From assembly GCA_902626585.1 (NCBI GenBank), contig CACOGA010000005.1, positions 37,316-101,315 of the forward strand: DNA of 64,000 bases, written 5' to 3'. The notes below the pieces were generated by a model, which saw only the letters and a program-made list of their open reading frames with translations, searched no databases and was not told the DNA's origin. Below are positions 8,863 through 18,131 of the stretch, piece after piece. Source of the DNA: an uncultured Bacteroidota bacterium. Its GTDB lineage: Bacteria; Bacteroidota; Bacteroidia; Flavobacteriales; Flavobacteriaceae. A program made the translations under genes and the position numbers. How positions within the stretch are numbered: position 1 is the first letter of the stretch; each line of letters opens with the position of its first letter.

Positions 8863-9885
8863 TTACTTCCAGCCTGTTTTATCAAAAATCTTGATAGCAT
8901 CCTCACGATATGTACCTAGAGCATTCAAATCTAATTTATCTCTCTTGAATTCACCCCATGATTGAACAATTTCAGATGGTAGTACTTTTGGGTTTGCAGG
9001 ATATTCATAGCTATTATTTACATATGTGTTTTGAGCTTCTTCACCGGTTAAATACTCTAATAATTTCATGGCATTTTCTTTATTTGGAGCATTTTTGGTC
9101 ATTGCAAAACCTGAAATATTAATGTGTGCTCCCCTATCCCCAACAGCTTGATTTGGAAAAAAAACAGAAACAGATTTTCCAGCTGCAACATCTGAATCCT
9201 TTTCAGATGAAAGTAAAAGACCTATGTAGTAAGAATTTACAATGGCAACATCACCTTGTCCTGCAGCTATGGACCTAACTTGATCTCTGTCGTTACCTTT
9301 TGGATCTCTTGCAAAATTACCTACTACACCGGCTGACCAATCAGTAACAGCTTCTTCTCCTAAATTTGCATATAAAGAAGACATAAGAGCTTGGTTATAT
9401 GCGTTCGAAGATGATCTAACTAATAATCTGCCTTTCCACTTTTCGTCAGATAAATCCTCGTATGTACTTAACTCTGATTTTTCAACCCTTTCGTTGCTGT
9501 ATACTAATAGTCGAGCCCTGTAAGTAATTGGAATCCAAAAACCATTAACATCTTTTAAGTCATCACTGACATTATTGTCTATTACATCACTTTTAATCTG
9601 CTGAAAAAGACCCATTTCTACCCCCTTCTGAAGCTTACCAGCATCAACTGTCACAAATAGATCAGCTGGGCTGTTTTTACCTTCATTTTTTAATCTTTCA
9701 AGCAACTCATCGTCACCAGCTTTAATGACATTGACCTTAATACCTGTCAGCTTCTCAAAATTCTCATATTGTTTTATGTCAACCTGATAGTGTCTTTTAC
9801 TGTAAATATTTATTTCATTTGAATTATTTTCTTCACACGAGAAAAATATTAAAAGTGAGAAAAATAATATTATGTAATTTTTCAT
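8863..9885 (-). CDS. fbpA: Iron(III) ABC transporter, substrate-binding lipoprotein
   Basis: A 340-residue extracellular solute-binding protein. It has a lipoprotein signal with the lipobox cysteine at about C17 (LLIFFSC), followed by INIYSKRHYQVD. The paired iron-ligand tyrosines of the FbpA/FutA family are present in NSYYIGLL at about Y219-Y220. The frame runs upstream to 9975, but the ATG at 9885 directly precedes the signal peptide and is preferred. A perfect palindrome lies 10 bp upstream. It delivers ferric iron to FbpB/FbpC, whose genes follow on the same strand. Confidence 0.93.
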   Translation of the reverse strand: MKNYIILFFSLLIFFSCEENNSNEINIYSKRHYQVDIKQYENFEKLTGIKVNVIKAGDDELLERLKNEGKNSPADLFVTVDAGKLQKGVEMGLFQQIKSDVIDNNVSDDLKDVNGFWIPITYRARLLVYSNERVEKSELSTYEDLSDEKWKGRLLVRSSSNAYNQALMSSLYANLGEEAVTDWSAGVVGNFARDPKGNDRDQVRSIAAGQGDVAIVNSYYIGLLLSSEKDSDVAAGKSVSVFFPNQAVGDRGAHINISGFAMTKNAPNKENAMKLLEYLTGEEAQNTYVNNSYEYPANPKVLPSEIVQSWGEFKRDKLDLNALGTYREDAIKIFDKTGWK

Positions 9886-9894
9886 TTTGATGTT

Positions 9895-9913
9895 ATTTAG
9901 AGTTATTCTAAAT
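9895..9913 (-). promoter_or_regulatory. Perfect palindrome upstream of fbpA, probable iron-regulator operator
   Basis: The sequence ATTTAGAGTTATTCTAAAT has 7-base arms that are exact reverse complements around a 5-base spacer. It lies 10 bases before the fbpA ATG in the short fbpA/DUF6607 divergent region. The TTAGA-N-TCTAA form resembles binding sites of iron-dependent DtxR/Fur-type repressors. The assignment to an iron regulator is inferred from the site's form and the downstream gene. Confidence 0.6.
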
Positions 9914-9960
9914 TGCAAGATAAATATTATAATTAAAAAAAAATACAATAAATGCGCAAT

Positions 9961-9968
9961 TATTTTTG
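9961..9968 (+). promoter_or_regulatory. Bacteroidota -7 element before the DUF6607 gene
   Basis: TATTTTTG matches the Bacteroidota -7 consensus TAnnTTTG and lies 38 bp before the ATG at 10007. I see no clear TTG/TTTG -33 element at the usual spacing, so the call rests on one box and the position in a divergent intergenic region. Confidence 0.4.
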
Positions 9969-9978
9969 TCCGCAATTA

Positions 9979-9996
9979 TTAAGATAAAATTCTTAA
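9979..9996. promoter_or_regulatory. Inverted repeat between the putative promoter and the DUF6607 gene
   Basis: TTAAGA and TCTTAA are perfect 6-base arms separated by 6 bases. The repeat starts just after the expected transcription start and ends 10 bases before the ATG at 10007. It could be an operator or a short leader hairpin. It differs in spacing and sequence from the fbpA palindrome 65 bp away, so it is not simply a second copy. Confidence 0.35.
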
Positions 9997-10006
9997 AACC
10001 GTTAAA

Positions 10007-10897
10007 ATGAATATTAAAAATTTACTTCTTTTTGTTATTCTATTTTGCATTTCAAATATGAATGCACAAAAGAAACAAGATGTAGAGGCTATAAAAAAAA
10101 TGTGTGGTTGCTTTGAAATTGATTTCAATTTTGCCGAAACTTTTCAGTTCAACCGCGATTCAACATATTCAAAGTCTAAAAATTACAATGCAAAAGCACT
10201 TGAATATGCGAAGCTTATTAAAGATGATAAAGGACATATTTCCATACAGCATCTATTAGTGATGGGCAGTTACGTAATTAAACACTGGAGACAAGATTGG
10301 ATATATGAAAACCGAGATCTACTCAAGTACGATTCAGATAATACTTGGAAATATGTGTCTAAGCCTAAAAAGGATGTAAGAGGTCAGTGGACACAAAAAG
10401 TTTTTCAGGTTGACGATAGCCCAAGATATGAAGGATCATCTTCATGGGTTCATATTGATGGTAAAAGCTATTGGGAAAATTCAACATATGCACCACTTCC
10501 AAGAAGAGAGTACACTAAAAGGAACGATTATAACATAATGATCAGAGGGAATAGACATGAAATAATTAACGAAGGCTGGATTCATGATCAGGACAACTAC
10601 AAAGTAGTTAAAGATTCTGAAAATGATTCAGAAGATATTATTGCAGCTGAAAAAGGTTACAGTACTTATACCAGGGTAGAAGACTCTAGATGCAATGAGG
10701 CAATTAATTGGTGGAATGATAATAATACTAAATGGTCTTTTGTTAGAGAGAAATGGAATTCTATTTATTCTAAAAATAATGATCTAAGATTAAAGAGATC
10801 TGTTGAAGACAGACCTTTATTTTCATATCTTTTCGATGATAACGTAACACAAGAAAAGGAAATTGGTTTAATTATTGATAAATTTGTAGTTGATTAA
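10007..10897 (+). CDS. DUF6607 family secreted protein
   Basis: A 296-residue protein with a Sec signal peptide (MNIKNLLLFVILFCISNMNA, cleavage near residue 20). The mature start contains CGCFEIDFNFAETFQ, which I recognise as the hallmark of DUF6607 proteins of Bacteroidota. The body is rich in W and Y (HWRQDWIYENRDLLKY, YSTYTRVEDSRC), suggesting a beta-rich exported fold. Its biochemical role is not known to me. Position next to an iron importer and just before an AraC regulator suggests a part in iron or haem acquisition, but that is inference. Confidence 0.7.
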   Translation: MNIKNLLLFVILFCISNMNAQKKQDVEAIKKMCGCFEIDFNFAETFQFNRDSTYSKSKNYNAKALEYAKLIKDDKGHISIQHLLVMGSYVIKHWRQDWIYENRDLLKYDSDNTWKYVSKPKKDVRGQWTQKVFQVDDSPRYEGSSSWVHIDGKSYWENSTYAPLPRREYTKRNDYNIMIRGNRHEIINEGWIHDQDNYKVVKDSENDSEDIIAAEKGYSTYTRVEDSRCNEAINWWNDNNTKWSFVREKWNSIYSKNNDLRLKRSVEDRPLFSYLFDDNVTQEKEIGLIIDKFVVD

Positions 10898-10910
10898 TTA
10901 ATGTCAATCC

Positions 10911-11783
10911 ATGCAAATTGCCAAGCCATCGTTTTTAGAAACAAAAATTGAGGATAAGTTCTTTGTCCTTAAAACAAAAAATGAGTTTGACAAAAAGAAG
11001 TTTTTAAAAAAGGAAATCGACCTAAGCTTTATTCAATTTCACTTTGCTATTGAAGGAAATGCAATATTCTCTTTTAACAACGGTGCTTACAAAATGGATG
11101 TTTCTAGTGGTAAATATATTGTACTATATAATCCAAAGAAAAATTTACCTGTAAATGCTGAAATCTCTCCAAAATCTTATGTATTATCTGTCTTAATTTC
11201 TATTAAAAAATTTCATAAACTATTCTCTGAAGATAGTAATAATATTCAATTTCTTAAAGACGAAAATATTAACCAAAAGTACTACTATGAAAACAAAATT
11301 TCGAATAAAATATTTTTAGTTTTAAATGAGTTGAAAAGGTTTGATTTGGGCAGTTCAACCAAAAACCTATACATCAAGGCAAAAATATATGAATTATTTA
11401 GCCATCTTTACAACAGAAATATTGACCAAAATATAGAGCAGTGTCCGTTTTTGACTAATGAAGAGAATTTTAAGAAAATTCAAAAGGCTAAAAATATAGT
11501 TATTTCTAATATGACCAACCCTCCATCATTAGTTGATTTATCAAATGAAATAAATTTAAGCCTTAAGAAACTAAAAGAGGGATTTAAAAAAATATATGGA
11601 AAACCTGTTTACCAATATCTTCTTGAACATAAAATGGAGTTAGCTAAAAAACTTCTTTCTGAAAACAGTTACAATGTAAATGAGGTTAGTATAAAACTGG
11701 GATATAGTACTTCAAGTCACTTTATAACAGCTTTCAAGAATAAATATGGGTTGACACCCAAGAACTTTAAAAAAAATTATTAA
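10911..11783 (+). CDS. AraC-family transcriptional regulator
   Basis: A 290-residue regulator. The C-terminal ~100 residues form the double helix-turn-helix AraC domain: LVDLSNEINLSLKKLKEGFK for the first helix pair and VNEVSIKLGYSTSSHFITAF followed by KNKYGLTPKNFKK for the second. The N-terminal ~170 residues look like a sensor domain without a motif I can name. PchR-type AraC proteins of similar size regulate siderophore uptake, and iron transport and DUF6607 genes lie just upstream (13 bp gap), so an iron or siderophore response is plausible but unproven. Confidence 0.85.
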   Translation: MQIAKPSFLETKIEDKFFVLKTKNEFDKKKFLKKEIDLSFIQFHFAIEGNAIFSFNNGAYKMDVSSGKYIVLYNPKKNLPVNAEISPKSYVLSVLISIKKFHKLFSEDSNNIQFLKDENINQKYYYENKISNKIFLVLNELKRFDLGSSTKNLYIKAKIYELFSHLYNRNIDQNIEQCPFLTNEENFKKIQKAKNIVISNMTNPPSLVDLSNEINLSLKKLKEGFKKIYGKPVYQYLLEHKMELAKKLLSENSYNVNEVSIKLGYSTSSHFITAFKNKYGLTPKNFKKNY

Positions 11784-11787
11784 ACAT

Positions 11788-11872
11788 GCGCACGTGGCGG
11801 AATTGGTAGACGCGTTAGGTTGAGGGCCTAATAATCTGTAAGATTGTGGAAGTTCGAGTCTTCTCGTGCGCA
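11788..11872 (+). tRNA. tRNA-Leu (anticodon GAG)
   Basis: The acceptor arms GCGCACG (11788-11794) and CGTGCGC (11865-11871) pair fully. The D-loop has GGCGGAATTGGTAGACGC, the anticodon stem TTAGG/CCTAA encloses the loop TTGAGGG giving anticodon GAG, a long class II variable arm follows, and the T-arm is GGAAG-TTCGAGT-CTTCT. The discriminator is A11872 and CCA is not encoded. It reads CUC/CUU leucine codons. It lies 8 bases before the crtI start. Confidence 0.95.
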
Positions 11873-11880
11873 CTAAAAAT

Positions 11881-13335
11881 ATGAAAAAAAATATAGCAAT
11901 TATTGGTTCAGGTTTTTCCTCTTTGTCGGCAGCCTGTTATTTAGCAAAAAAAGGACATAATATAACCGTCTATGAAAAAAACTCGGATCTTGGAGGGCGA
12001 GCAAGGCAGTTTAAAGCCAATGGATTTACATTTGATATGGGGCCTAGCTGGTATTGGATGCCTGATGTATTTGAGAAGTTTTTCAATGATTTTAATAAGT
12101 CATCTAAGGACTATTACCAAATTGAAAAATTAAACCCCGCCTACAGAGTATATTTTGGTTTAGACGATTATATTGATATTGAAGATAGTATTGAAAAGAT
12201 ATCAGATAAATTTGAAAAAATAGAATTAGGTAGTGGAGAGAAATTAAAAAAATTCCTCAGTAAAGCAAAAGAAAATTACAACATTGGGGTAAGCGACATG
12301 CTGTATAAAATGCCTGGCCTAAGTCCACTAGAATTAGTTTCAATAAAGACGATAAAAAAAATAAGATACTTCATTTCAACTATAAGAAAAGAGGTTCATA
12401 GAGATTTTAAAAATCCGAAATTAAGATCTATTTTGGAATTTCCTGTTCTATTTTTGGGAGCTAAAGCTTCTAACACGCCTGCTTTTTATAATTTTATGAA
12501 TTATGCAGACTTTGGACTAGGTACTTTTCAGCCAAAAAATGGATTCAGTGATTTAGTCAATGCAATGGTTTCTCTGGGTAAAAACCTTGGGGTGAAGTAT
12601 AGAACAAATCATACTTTGAAAAGTATTAAAATCAAAGATAATAAGGTTAATAAACTTATCTTTGAAAACAGAGAATTTGATTGTGATATATTAATTTCCG
12701 GTGCAGATTATCACCACACTGAATCACTACTACCAACTAAAAGCAGACAATATTCTGAAAAATATTGGAGCAAAAGGATTTTTGCACCATCATCACTCCT
12801 TTTTTATGTGGGATTTAATAAAAAAATAAATAATGTGACCCATCACAATTTATTTTTTGATACGGAATTTGATCAACATGCTAAAGAAATATATGATGAT
12901 CCTAGATGGCCATCAGATCCTTTATTTTATGCAAATTTCACCTCCAAAACAAATCCTGGCACTGCACCAAAAAATTGTGAAAATGGATTTTTTTTGATAC
13001 CAATTGCTACAGATTTGGAGGATACTGAAGAAATTAGAGAAAAGTATTTTGAATTAATCATGGAAAAACTTGAAAAATTCACTAAACAAACTTTACGAAG
13101 TTCAATCGTGTATAAAAGAAGTTTTTGTGTTAGTGATTTCAAGAAAGATTACAACTCTTATGGTGGTAATGCATATGGATTAGCCAACACTTTATTCCAA
13201 ACAGCATTTTTAAGACCAAACATTAAGAGCAAGTTGGTACAAAATTTGTATTTCTGTGGGCAATTAACAGTCCCGGGACCAGGTGTTCCACCTGCCATAG
13301 TTTCCGGTGAATTGGTTGCAAATTTAATAAACTAA
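11881..13335 (+). CDS. crtI: Phytoene desaturase
   Basis: A 484-residue FAD-dependent desaturase that converts phytoene to lycopene. It has the N-terminal dinucleotide motif (IGSGFSSLSAACYLAK, residues 8-23), the GGRARQFKANGFTFDMGPSWY segment, and the C-terminal CrtI signature FCGQLTVPGPGVPPAIVSGE. An in-frame ATG at 11866 lies inside tRNA-Leu, so the ATG at 11881 is the real start. It is the first gene of crtIBZY. Its leader is only 8 bases past the tRNA, so its mRNA probably begins in or before the tRNA gene. Confidence 0.95.
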   Translation: MKKNIAIIGSGFSSLSAACYLAKKGHNITVYEKNSDLGGRARQFKANGFTFDMGPSWYWMPDVFEKFFNDFNKSSKDYYQIEKLNPAYRVYFGLDDYIDIEDSIEKISDKFEKIELGSGEKLKKFLSKAKENYNIGVSDMLYKMPGLSPLELVSIKTIKKIRYFISTIRKEVHRDFKNPKLRSILEFPVLFLGAKASNTPAFYNFMNYADFGLGTFQPKNGFSDLVNAMVSLGKNLGVKYRTNHTLKSIKIKDNKVNKLIFENREFDCDILISGADYHHTESLLPTKSRQYSEKYWSKRIFAPSSLLFYVGFNKKINNVTHHNLFFDTEFDQHAKEIYDDPRWPSDPLFYANFTSKTNPGTAPKNCENGFFLIPIATDLEDTEEIREKYFELIMEKLEKFTKQTLRSSIVYKRSFCVSDFKKDYNSYGGNAYGLANTLFQTAFLRPNIKSKLVQNLYFCGQLTVPGPGVPPAIVSGELVANLIN

Positions 13336-13376
13336 TAAATATTACTAATTTATTATTAAATTGTAAAAAAAAACAG

Positions 13377-14216
13377 ATGAAAAACATTTTTGACGAAGTC
13401 TCTTACAGTTGTAGTGAAAAGGTCACTAAAACTTACAGTACCTCTTTTTCTTTAGCCACACGACTTTTGTCCAAAAATATAAGAAAGGATATTTATAATA
13501 TTTATGGTTTTGTTAGGTTTGCTGATGAAATTGTTGATTCATTTCATGATTACAATAAAAATGAATTATTTCATGATTTTTCAATTGATTTGGATAAGGC
13601 TTTAAATAATAAAATTCATCTAAATCCTATTCTTAACTCATTTCAACACACATTCCATAAATATAATATTGATAAAGAATTAGTTAAATCCTTTATGAAG
13701 AGTATGAGAATGGATTTAACTAAGAAAAAATACAATACAATTGAGGAATATAAAGAATACATTTATGGATCTGCAGATGTCGTTGGGCTCATGTGTTTAA
13801 AAGTATTTGTACAAGGCAATAACGAACTTTATAAAAAACTTAAGAATAATGCAATGAAGCTTGGTTCTGCCTTCCAAAAAGTAAATTTTCTTCGTGATTT
13901 AAAGGCTGATAAAGAAGATTTAAATCGTACTTATTTTCCCAATACGCAATTTGAAAGCCTTAGTGAATCAGAAAAAGATGAAATCATTAATGATATTGAA
14001 AATGATTTTAAGAAGGGTTTAGCCGGAATTAAAGAACTACCGCTGGATGCGAAATTTGGAGTTTTTATGGCTTACCGATATTATAATCAACTGCTAAAAA
14101 AACTTAAAAAGACCCCAGCTACTGAAATTATAAATAGAAGAATCAGAGTACCTAACTTGAAAAAAATTGAGCTATTAACCAGAAGTTATGTTAAATATCA
14201 ATTAAATCTACTTTAA
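13377..14216 (+). CDS. crtB: Phytoene synthase
   Basis: A 279-residue squalene/phytoene synthase that joins two geranylgeranyl diphosphates to phytoene. The two aspartate-rich metal-binding regions are present as RFADEIVDSFHD (residues ~48-59) and NFLRDLKADKEDLNRTYFP (residues ~171-190). It follows crtI after 41 bp and its stop directly abuts the crtZ ATG at 14217, which suggests a crtBZ translation unit. Confidence 0.95.
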   Translation: MKNIFDEVSYSCSEKVTKTYSTSFSLATRLLSKNIRKDIYNIYGFVRFADEIVDSFHDYNKNELFHDFSIDLDKALNNKIHLNPILNSFQHTFHKYNIDKELVKSFMKSMRMDLTKKKYNTIEEYKEYIYGSADVVGLMCLKVFVQGNNELYKKLKNNAMKLGSAFQKVNFLRDLKADKEDLNRTYFPNTQFESLSESEKDEIINDIENDFKKGLAGIKELPLDAKFGVFMAYRYYNQLLKKLKKTPATEIINRRIRVPNLKKIELLTRSYVKYQLNLL

Positions 14217-14672
14217 ATGGAAATAGTCAAAATAGCAATTGTTTTTATCTCAACTTTCATATTTATGGAATTTATGGCGTGGTTCTCACACAAATATGTT
14301 ATGCATGGTTTTTTATGGTCATTACATAAAGATCATCACAATCAAAATCTAAAAACTTCATGGTGGGAAAGAAATGATTTATTTTTTGTTTTCTATGCTG
14401 TTGTTAGTATGCTCTTCTTTTATTCTCAAGTAGAACTAGGTTTTAAGTACGGATTTGCTATTGGATTTGGAATTATGGCTTATGGTTTCACATATTTTAT
14501 GGTCCATGATGTATTTATTCACCAGCGATTTAAATTTTTAAAGAGAACTAATAATTGGTATGCCAAAGGTGTAAGAAAAGCTCATAAAATGCATCACGCT
14601 AACCTTAAAAAAGGGGGCGGTGAAAGCTTTGGGATGCTATTTCCCCCTTTGAAATATTTCAAAGACAAATAA
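14217..14672 (+). CDS. crtZ: Beta-carotene hydroxylase
   Basis: A 151-residue integral-membrane di-iron hydroxylase of the fatty-acid hydroxylase superfamily. The histidine boxes are H25, H30, H37 and H40-H41 (HKYVMHGFLWSLHKDHH), then HDVFIH around 101-106 and HKMHH near 122-126. It adds 3-hydroxyl groups to beta-carotene to make zeaxanthin. It starts at the base after the crtB stop and is followed by crtY after 21 bp. Length is normal for bacterial CrtZ. Confidence 0.94.
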   Translation: MEIVKIAIVFISTFIFMEFMAWFSHKYVMHGFLWSLHKDHHNQNLKTSWWERNDLFFVFYAVVSMLFFYSQVELGFKYGFAIGFGIMAYGFTYFMVHDVFIHQRFKFLKRTNNWYAKGVRKAHKMHHANLKKGGGESFGMLFPPLKYFKDK

Positions 14673-14693
14673 ATACTTCTAAGTTTTGATCAA

Positions 14694-15854
14694 ATGAAAG
14701 CCAACTCTAAATTTGACTACATTATTGTAGGAGGTGGTCTTTCAGGTCTTCATTTATCAAATTGTTTTTCTGATGATTCGTTCTTTAGCAAGTATTCATT
14801 TTTGATTATAGATAAGGAAAAGAGAGACAAAAAGGATAATTATTTTTCTTACTGGGAAAAAGGGACTGGTAAGTGGGATTCTATTTTATCAAATAAATGG
14901 AATAAAGCTCTGATGTTTTCTAGCAAAAGAAAAGTAGAAATGGATTTTTCAGATTACAACTATAAAACTCTAAGTTCATTAAAGTTCAGAGATTATGTTA
15001 AAAAGAAATTAAAAAAGAAAAAGAACTTCAAATTTATAAGTGATACTGTTTTAAACATACGAGAGGAAAAAAATAAAGTTATTGTCGTAGGAAATAAAAA
15101 AAATTACATTGCCAAGCATATTTTTGACTCAAGATTTTCAAACAATACATTAAAGAAAAGTAAGAGTCACACATTTTTAAAACAACATTTTCTGGGTTGG
15201 GTTATTAAAACAAATGAAAAGAAGTTTGATAAAAAGTCTTTCATTTTTATGGATTATAGAGTTAGAGATAAAAATAGTACTGCTTTTACTTATGTATTAC
15301 CATTTAAAAAAAACGAAGCTCTAATAGAGCATACATATTTTTCAAAAGACCCATGCAATAAAGAATTATACGAAGATTACTTAAAAAAATATCTGAAAAG
15401 GTTTTACAAAAACATGGAATATAAGATAATTAAATCAGAAATGGGAATTATTCCGATGACCACATATCCTTTTCATAAAGACTCCACAAAAAATATTACT
15501 AAAATTGGAACTGCTGGAGGCTGGGTAAAAGCATCAACAGGTTATTCATTTAAAAATTGTGAAAAATATTCTATTAAGATTTTGCAGAATATTAAAGCAA
15601 AAAAAGATTTAAAAATAGTTCCTGATAAAAAATATTTTTTCTTAGATAAAATCCTACTTGGGGTTCTCTATAAATACAATTATAGAGGGGAAATAATTTT
15701 TGAAAAGTTAATAAAAAGAAATTCTACAAAAAAAATTCTGCGATTTTTAGATGAAGAAAGCAGCTTATTTGATATTTTAAAAATCATAATTTCAATGAGA
15801 TCTTTCTACTTTGTAAGCGTTTTTATTAGAAATCTTTTCAAAAAAGATTTATAA
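14694..15854 (+). CDS. crtY: Lycopene beta-cyclase (CrtY type)
   Basis: A 386-residue lycopene cyclase that forms beta rings on lycopene. The N-terminal dinucleotide motif is [18 protein letters not shown] from residue 8. The lineage-typical [10 protein letters not shown] segment and the [15 protein letters not shown] motif are both present. It closes the crtIBZY cluster, so the encoded route ends in zeaxanthin because no ketolase (crtW) is seen. The last 6 bp overlap the end of the opposite-strand aconitase gene. Confidence 0.93.
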   Translation: MKANSKFDYIIVGGGLSGLHLSNCFSDDSFFSKYSFLIIDKEKRDKKDNYFSYWEKGTGKWDSILSNKWNKALMFSSKRKVEMDFSDYNYKTLSSLKFRDYVKKKLKKKKNFKFISDTVLNIREEKNKVIVVGNKKNYIAKHIFDSRFSNNTLKKSKSHTFLKQHFLGWVIKTNEKKFDKKSFIFMDYRVRDKNSTAFTYVLPFKKNEALIEHTYFSKDPCNKELYEDYLKKYLKRFYKNMEYKIIKSEMGIIPMTTYPFHKDSTKNITKIGTAGGWVKASTGYSFKNCEKYSIKILQNIKAKKDLKIVPDKKYFFLDKILLGVLYKYNYRGEIIFEKLIKRNSTKKILRFLDEESSLFDILKIIISMRSFYFVSVFIRNLFKKDL

Positions 15855-18107
15855 ATTTTCCTTTTTGATAAGATTTAGTGCAGAACCCTCATCATACCAA
15901 TCAATTTGGGACTGATTATAAGAATGATTTAGGTTGACTATATCATTTGTTCCATCTAAATGCGTCAACTCAATGGAAATCTGTTTCCCTGGTGAGAACT
16001 CTTTAAGATTTATAAAACTTATCAAATCATCCTCCAAAATTAGGTCGTAATCAGATTCATTTTGAAAAGTTAAGGCTAGCATTCCTTGTTTTTTTAAGTT
16101 AGTTTCATGAATTCTAGCAAAAGATTTTACAATCACTGCACACACACCCAAGTGTCTGGGCTCCATTGCAGCATGTTCTCTTGAAGAACCTTCTCCATAG
16201 TTGTGATCACCCACAACAATTGTTTTAATATTATTTGCTTTATATTCTCGTTGAGTATCTGGTACACCAGCATAATCACCATTTAATTGATTTTTTACAA
16301 AATTGGTTTTCATATTAAAACTATTCACTGCACCAATAAGACAATTATTTGAAATATTATCTAAGTGACCACGATATCTTAGCCAAGGACCAGCCATAGA
16401 AATATGATCAGTGGTACATTTACCATGAGCTTTAATAAGTAGCCTAGCGTCTTTAATTTCTCTTCCAATCGGTATAAAAGGCTCTAATAACTGAAGTCTG
16501 TCAGATTTGGGGTTTACTGAAATAACCACATCCGTACCATCTAGCTTTGGCTCAATATATCCTGAGTCCTCACAATCAAAACCATCTGAAGGAAGCTCAA
16601 CACCCACCGGTGGATCTAACATCACTTTTTCTCCATTTTCATTTACAAGTGAGTCTTTTGTAGGATCAAAATCTAATTTTCCCGCTATCGCAATTGCTGC
16701 TACTATTTCAGGTGAACCAACAAAAGCATGGGTATTAGGATTTCCATCGGCCCTCTTTGAAAAATTTCTGTTAAATGAGTGTACAATTGTATTTTTTTCT
16801 TGACCTTTCAAATCACTTCTATCCCATTGACCTATACATGGTCCACACGCATTGGTGAATATTGTAGCGTTAAGATCTTCAAAAATTTTAAGTATTCCAT
16901 CCCTTTCAGCTGTATATCTAACTTGCTCAGAGCCAGGGTTGATACCAAAGTCTGATTTTGTGATTAAATTCTTATCTACAGCCTGTTTAGCGATTGAAGC
17001 AGCTCTTGTCAAATCCTCATAAGAAGAGTTTGTACAAGAACCTATAAGACCCCAATCAACTTTCAATGGCCAATCATTTTCTCGGGCTTTATCTCCTATT
17101 TCTGAGACTGGTGTCGCTAAATCGGGGGTAAAAGGCCCGTTTAGATGAGGTTTTAGCTCCGAAAGGTTTATTTCAATTAATTGATCAAAATATTTTTCAG
17201 GTGAATCATAAACCTCAGGATCGGCTGTCAAATAATCTTTTATTTTATTAGCCTCAATAGCAACATCAGCACGTCCAGTTGCTTTGAGATATCTTTCCAT
17301 AGATTTGTCATATCCAAAAGTAGATGTTGTGGCACCGACCTCAGCACCCATATTACATATTGTACCTTTACCTGTACAGGAAAGGGCCTTAGCACCAGAA
17401 CCAAAATACTCTATGATACAGCCTGTTCCACCTTTAACCGTTAATATGCCTGCAACCTTAAGAATCACATCTTTAGCAGAAGTCCATCCGTTTAGCTCAC
17501 CGGTTAACTTAACTCCAATAATCTTAGGGAATTTTAATTCCCAAGGCATACCTGCCATCACATCTACAGCATCAGCCCCTCCAACTCCGATAGCTACCAT
17601 TCCTAATCCACCAGCATTTACAGTATGTGAATCAGTACCTATCATCATACCACCAGGGAAAGCATAATTTTCTAATACTACCTGATGAATTATACCAGCT
17701 CCCGGCTTCCAAAAACCAATACCATATTTGTTAGAAACATCTCTAAGAAAGTCAAAAACCTCATTACTAACCTTATTAGCTCTCATTAGATCCTTTTTTG
17801 CACCCATTTTAGCTTGTATTAAATGATCACAATGAACAGTAGTAGGAACAGCAACTTTCGGCTTGCCTGCTTGCATAAACTGTAAAAGAGCCATTTGAGC
17901 TGTTGCATCTTGACATGCAATTCTGTCTGGTCTAAAGTCTACATAATCTTTACCCCTTGTATATGGGTTTTTTATTTTATCCCATAAATGAGAGTAAAGA
18001 ATCTTTTCTGTTAGGGTGAATGGCTTACCGATGATATTCTTGGCTTCGTCAACATTATTGACAATATTTGAATATACATTCTTAATCATGTCAAAATCAA
18101 AGGCCAT
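15849..18107 (-). CDS. acn: Aconitate hydratase
   Basis: A 752-residue aconitase that interconverts citrate and isocitrate in the TCA cycle. The [4Fe-4S] ligands are C358 in [11 protein letters not shown] and C421/C424 in [12 protein letters not shown]. The C-terminal swivel domain has [18 protein letters not shown]. The length and sequence style fit the mitochondrial-like aconitases found in Bacteroidota rather than AcnB. It is transcribed alone, with a possible -7 element 25 bp upstream. It ends tail-to-tail with crtY. Confidence 0.95.
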   Translation of the reverse strand: MAFDFDMIKNVYSNIVNNVDEAKNIIGKPFTLTEKILYSHLWDKIKNPYTRGKDYVDFRPDRIACQDATAQMALLQFMQAGKPKVAVPTTVHCDHLIQAKMGAKKDLMRANKVSNEVFDFLRDVSNKYGIGFWKPGAGIIHQVVLENYAFPGGMMIGTDSHTVNAGGLGMVAIGVGGADAVDVMAGMPWELKFPKIIGVKLTGELNGWTSAKDVILKVAGILTVKGGTGCIIEYFGSGAKALSCTGKGTICNMGAEVGATTSTFGYDKSMERYLKATGRADVAIEANKIKDYLTADPEVYDSPEKYFDQLIEINLSELKPHLNGPFTPDLATPVSEIGDKARENDWPLKVDWGLIGSCTNSSYEDLTRAASIAKQAVDKNLITKSDFGINPGSEQVRYTAERDGILKIFEDLNATIFTNACGPCIGQWDRSDLKGQEKNTIVHSFNRNFSKRADGNPNTHAFVGSPEIVAAIAIAGKLDFDPTKDSLVNENGEKVMLDPPVGVELPSDGFDCEDSGYIEPKLDGTDVVISVNPKSDRLQLLEPFIPIGREIKDARLLIKAHGKCTTDHISMAGPWLRYRGHLDNISNNCLIGAVNSFNMKTNFVKNQLNGDYAGVPDTQREYKANNIKTIVVGDHNYGEGSSREHAAMEPRHLGVCAVIVKSFARIHETNLKKQGMLALTFQNESDYDLILEDDLISFINLKEFSPGKQISIELTHLDGTNDIVNLNHSYNQSQIDWYDEGSALNLIKKENL

Positions 18108-18131
18108 TTCGATTTAATTATGGGTTTAGAA

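Noticed and set aside
11866..11880. Upstream in-frame ATG for crtI
   Set aside because: It lies within the tRNA-Leu acceptor stem, so the ATG at 11881 is used.
17284..17667. A 127-residue open frame opposite the aconitase gene
   Set aside because: It is a mirror of the conserved aconitase coding frame; low-complexity proline/threonine-rich product, no motif and no start signal.
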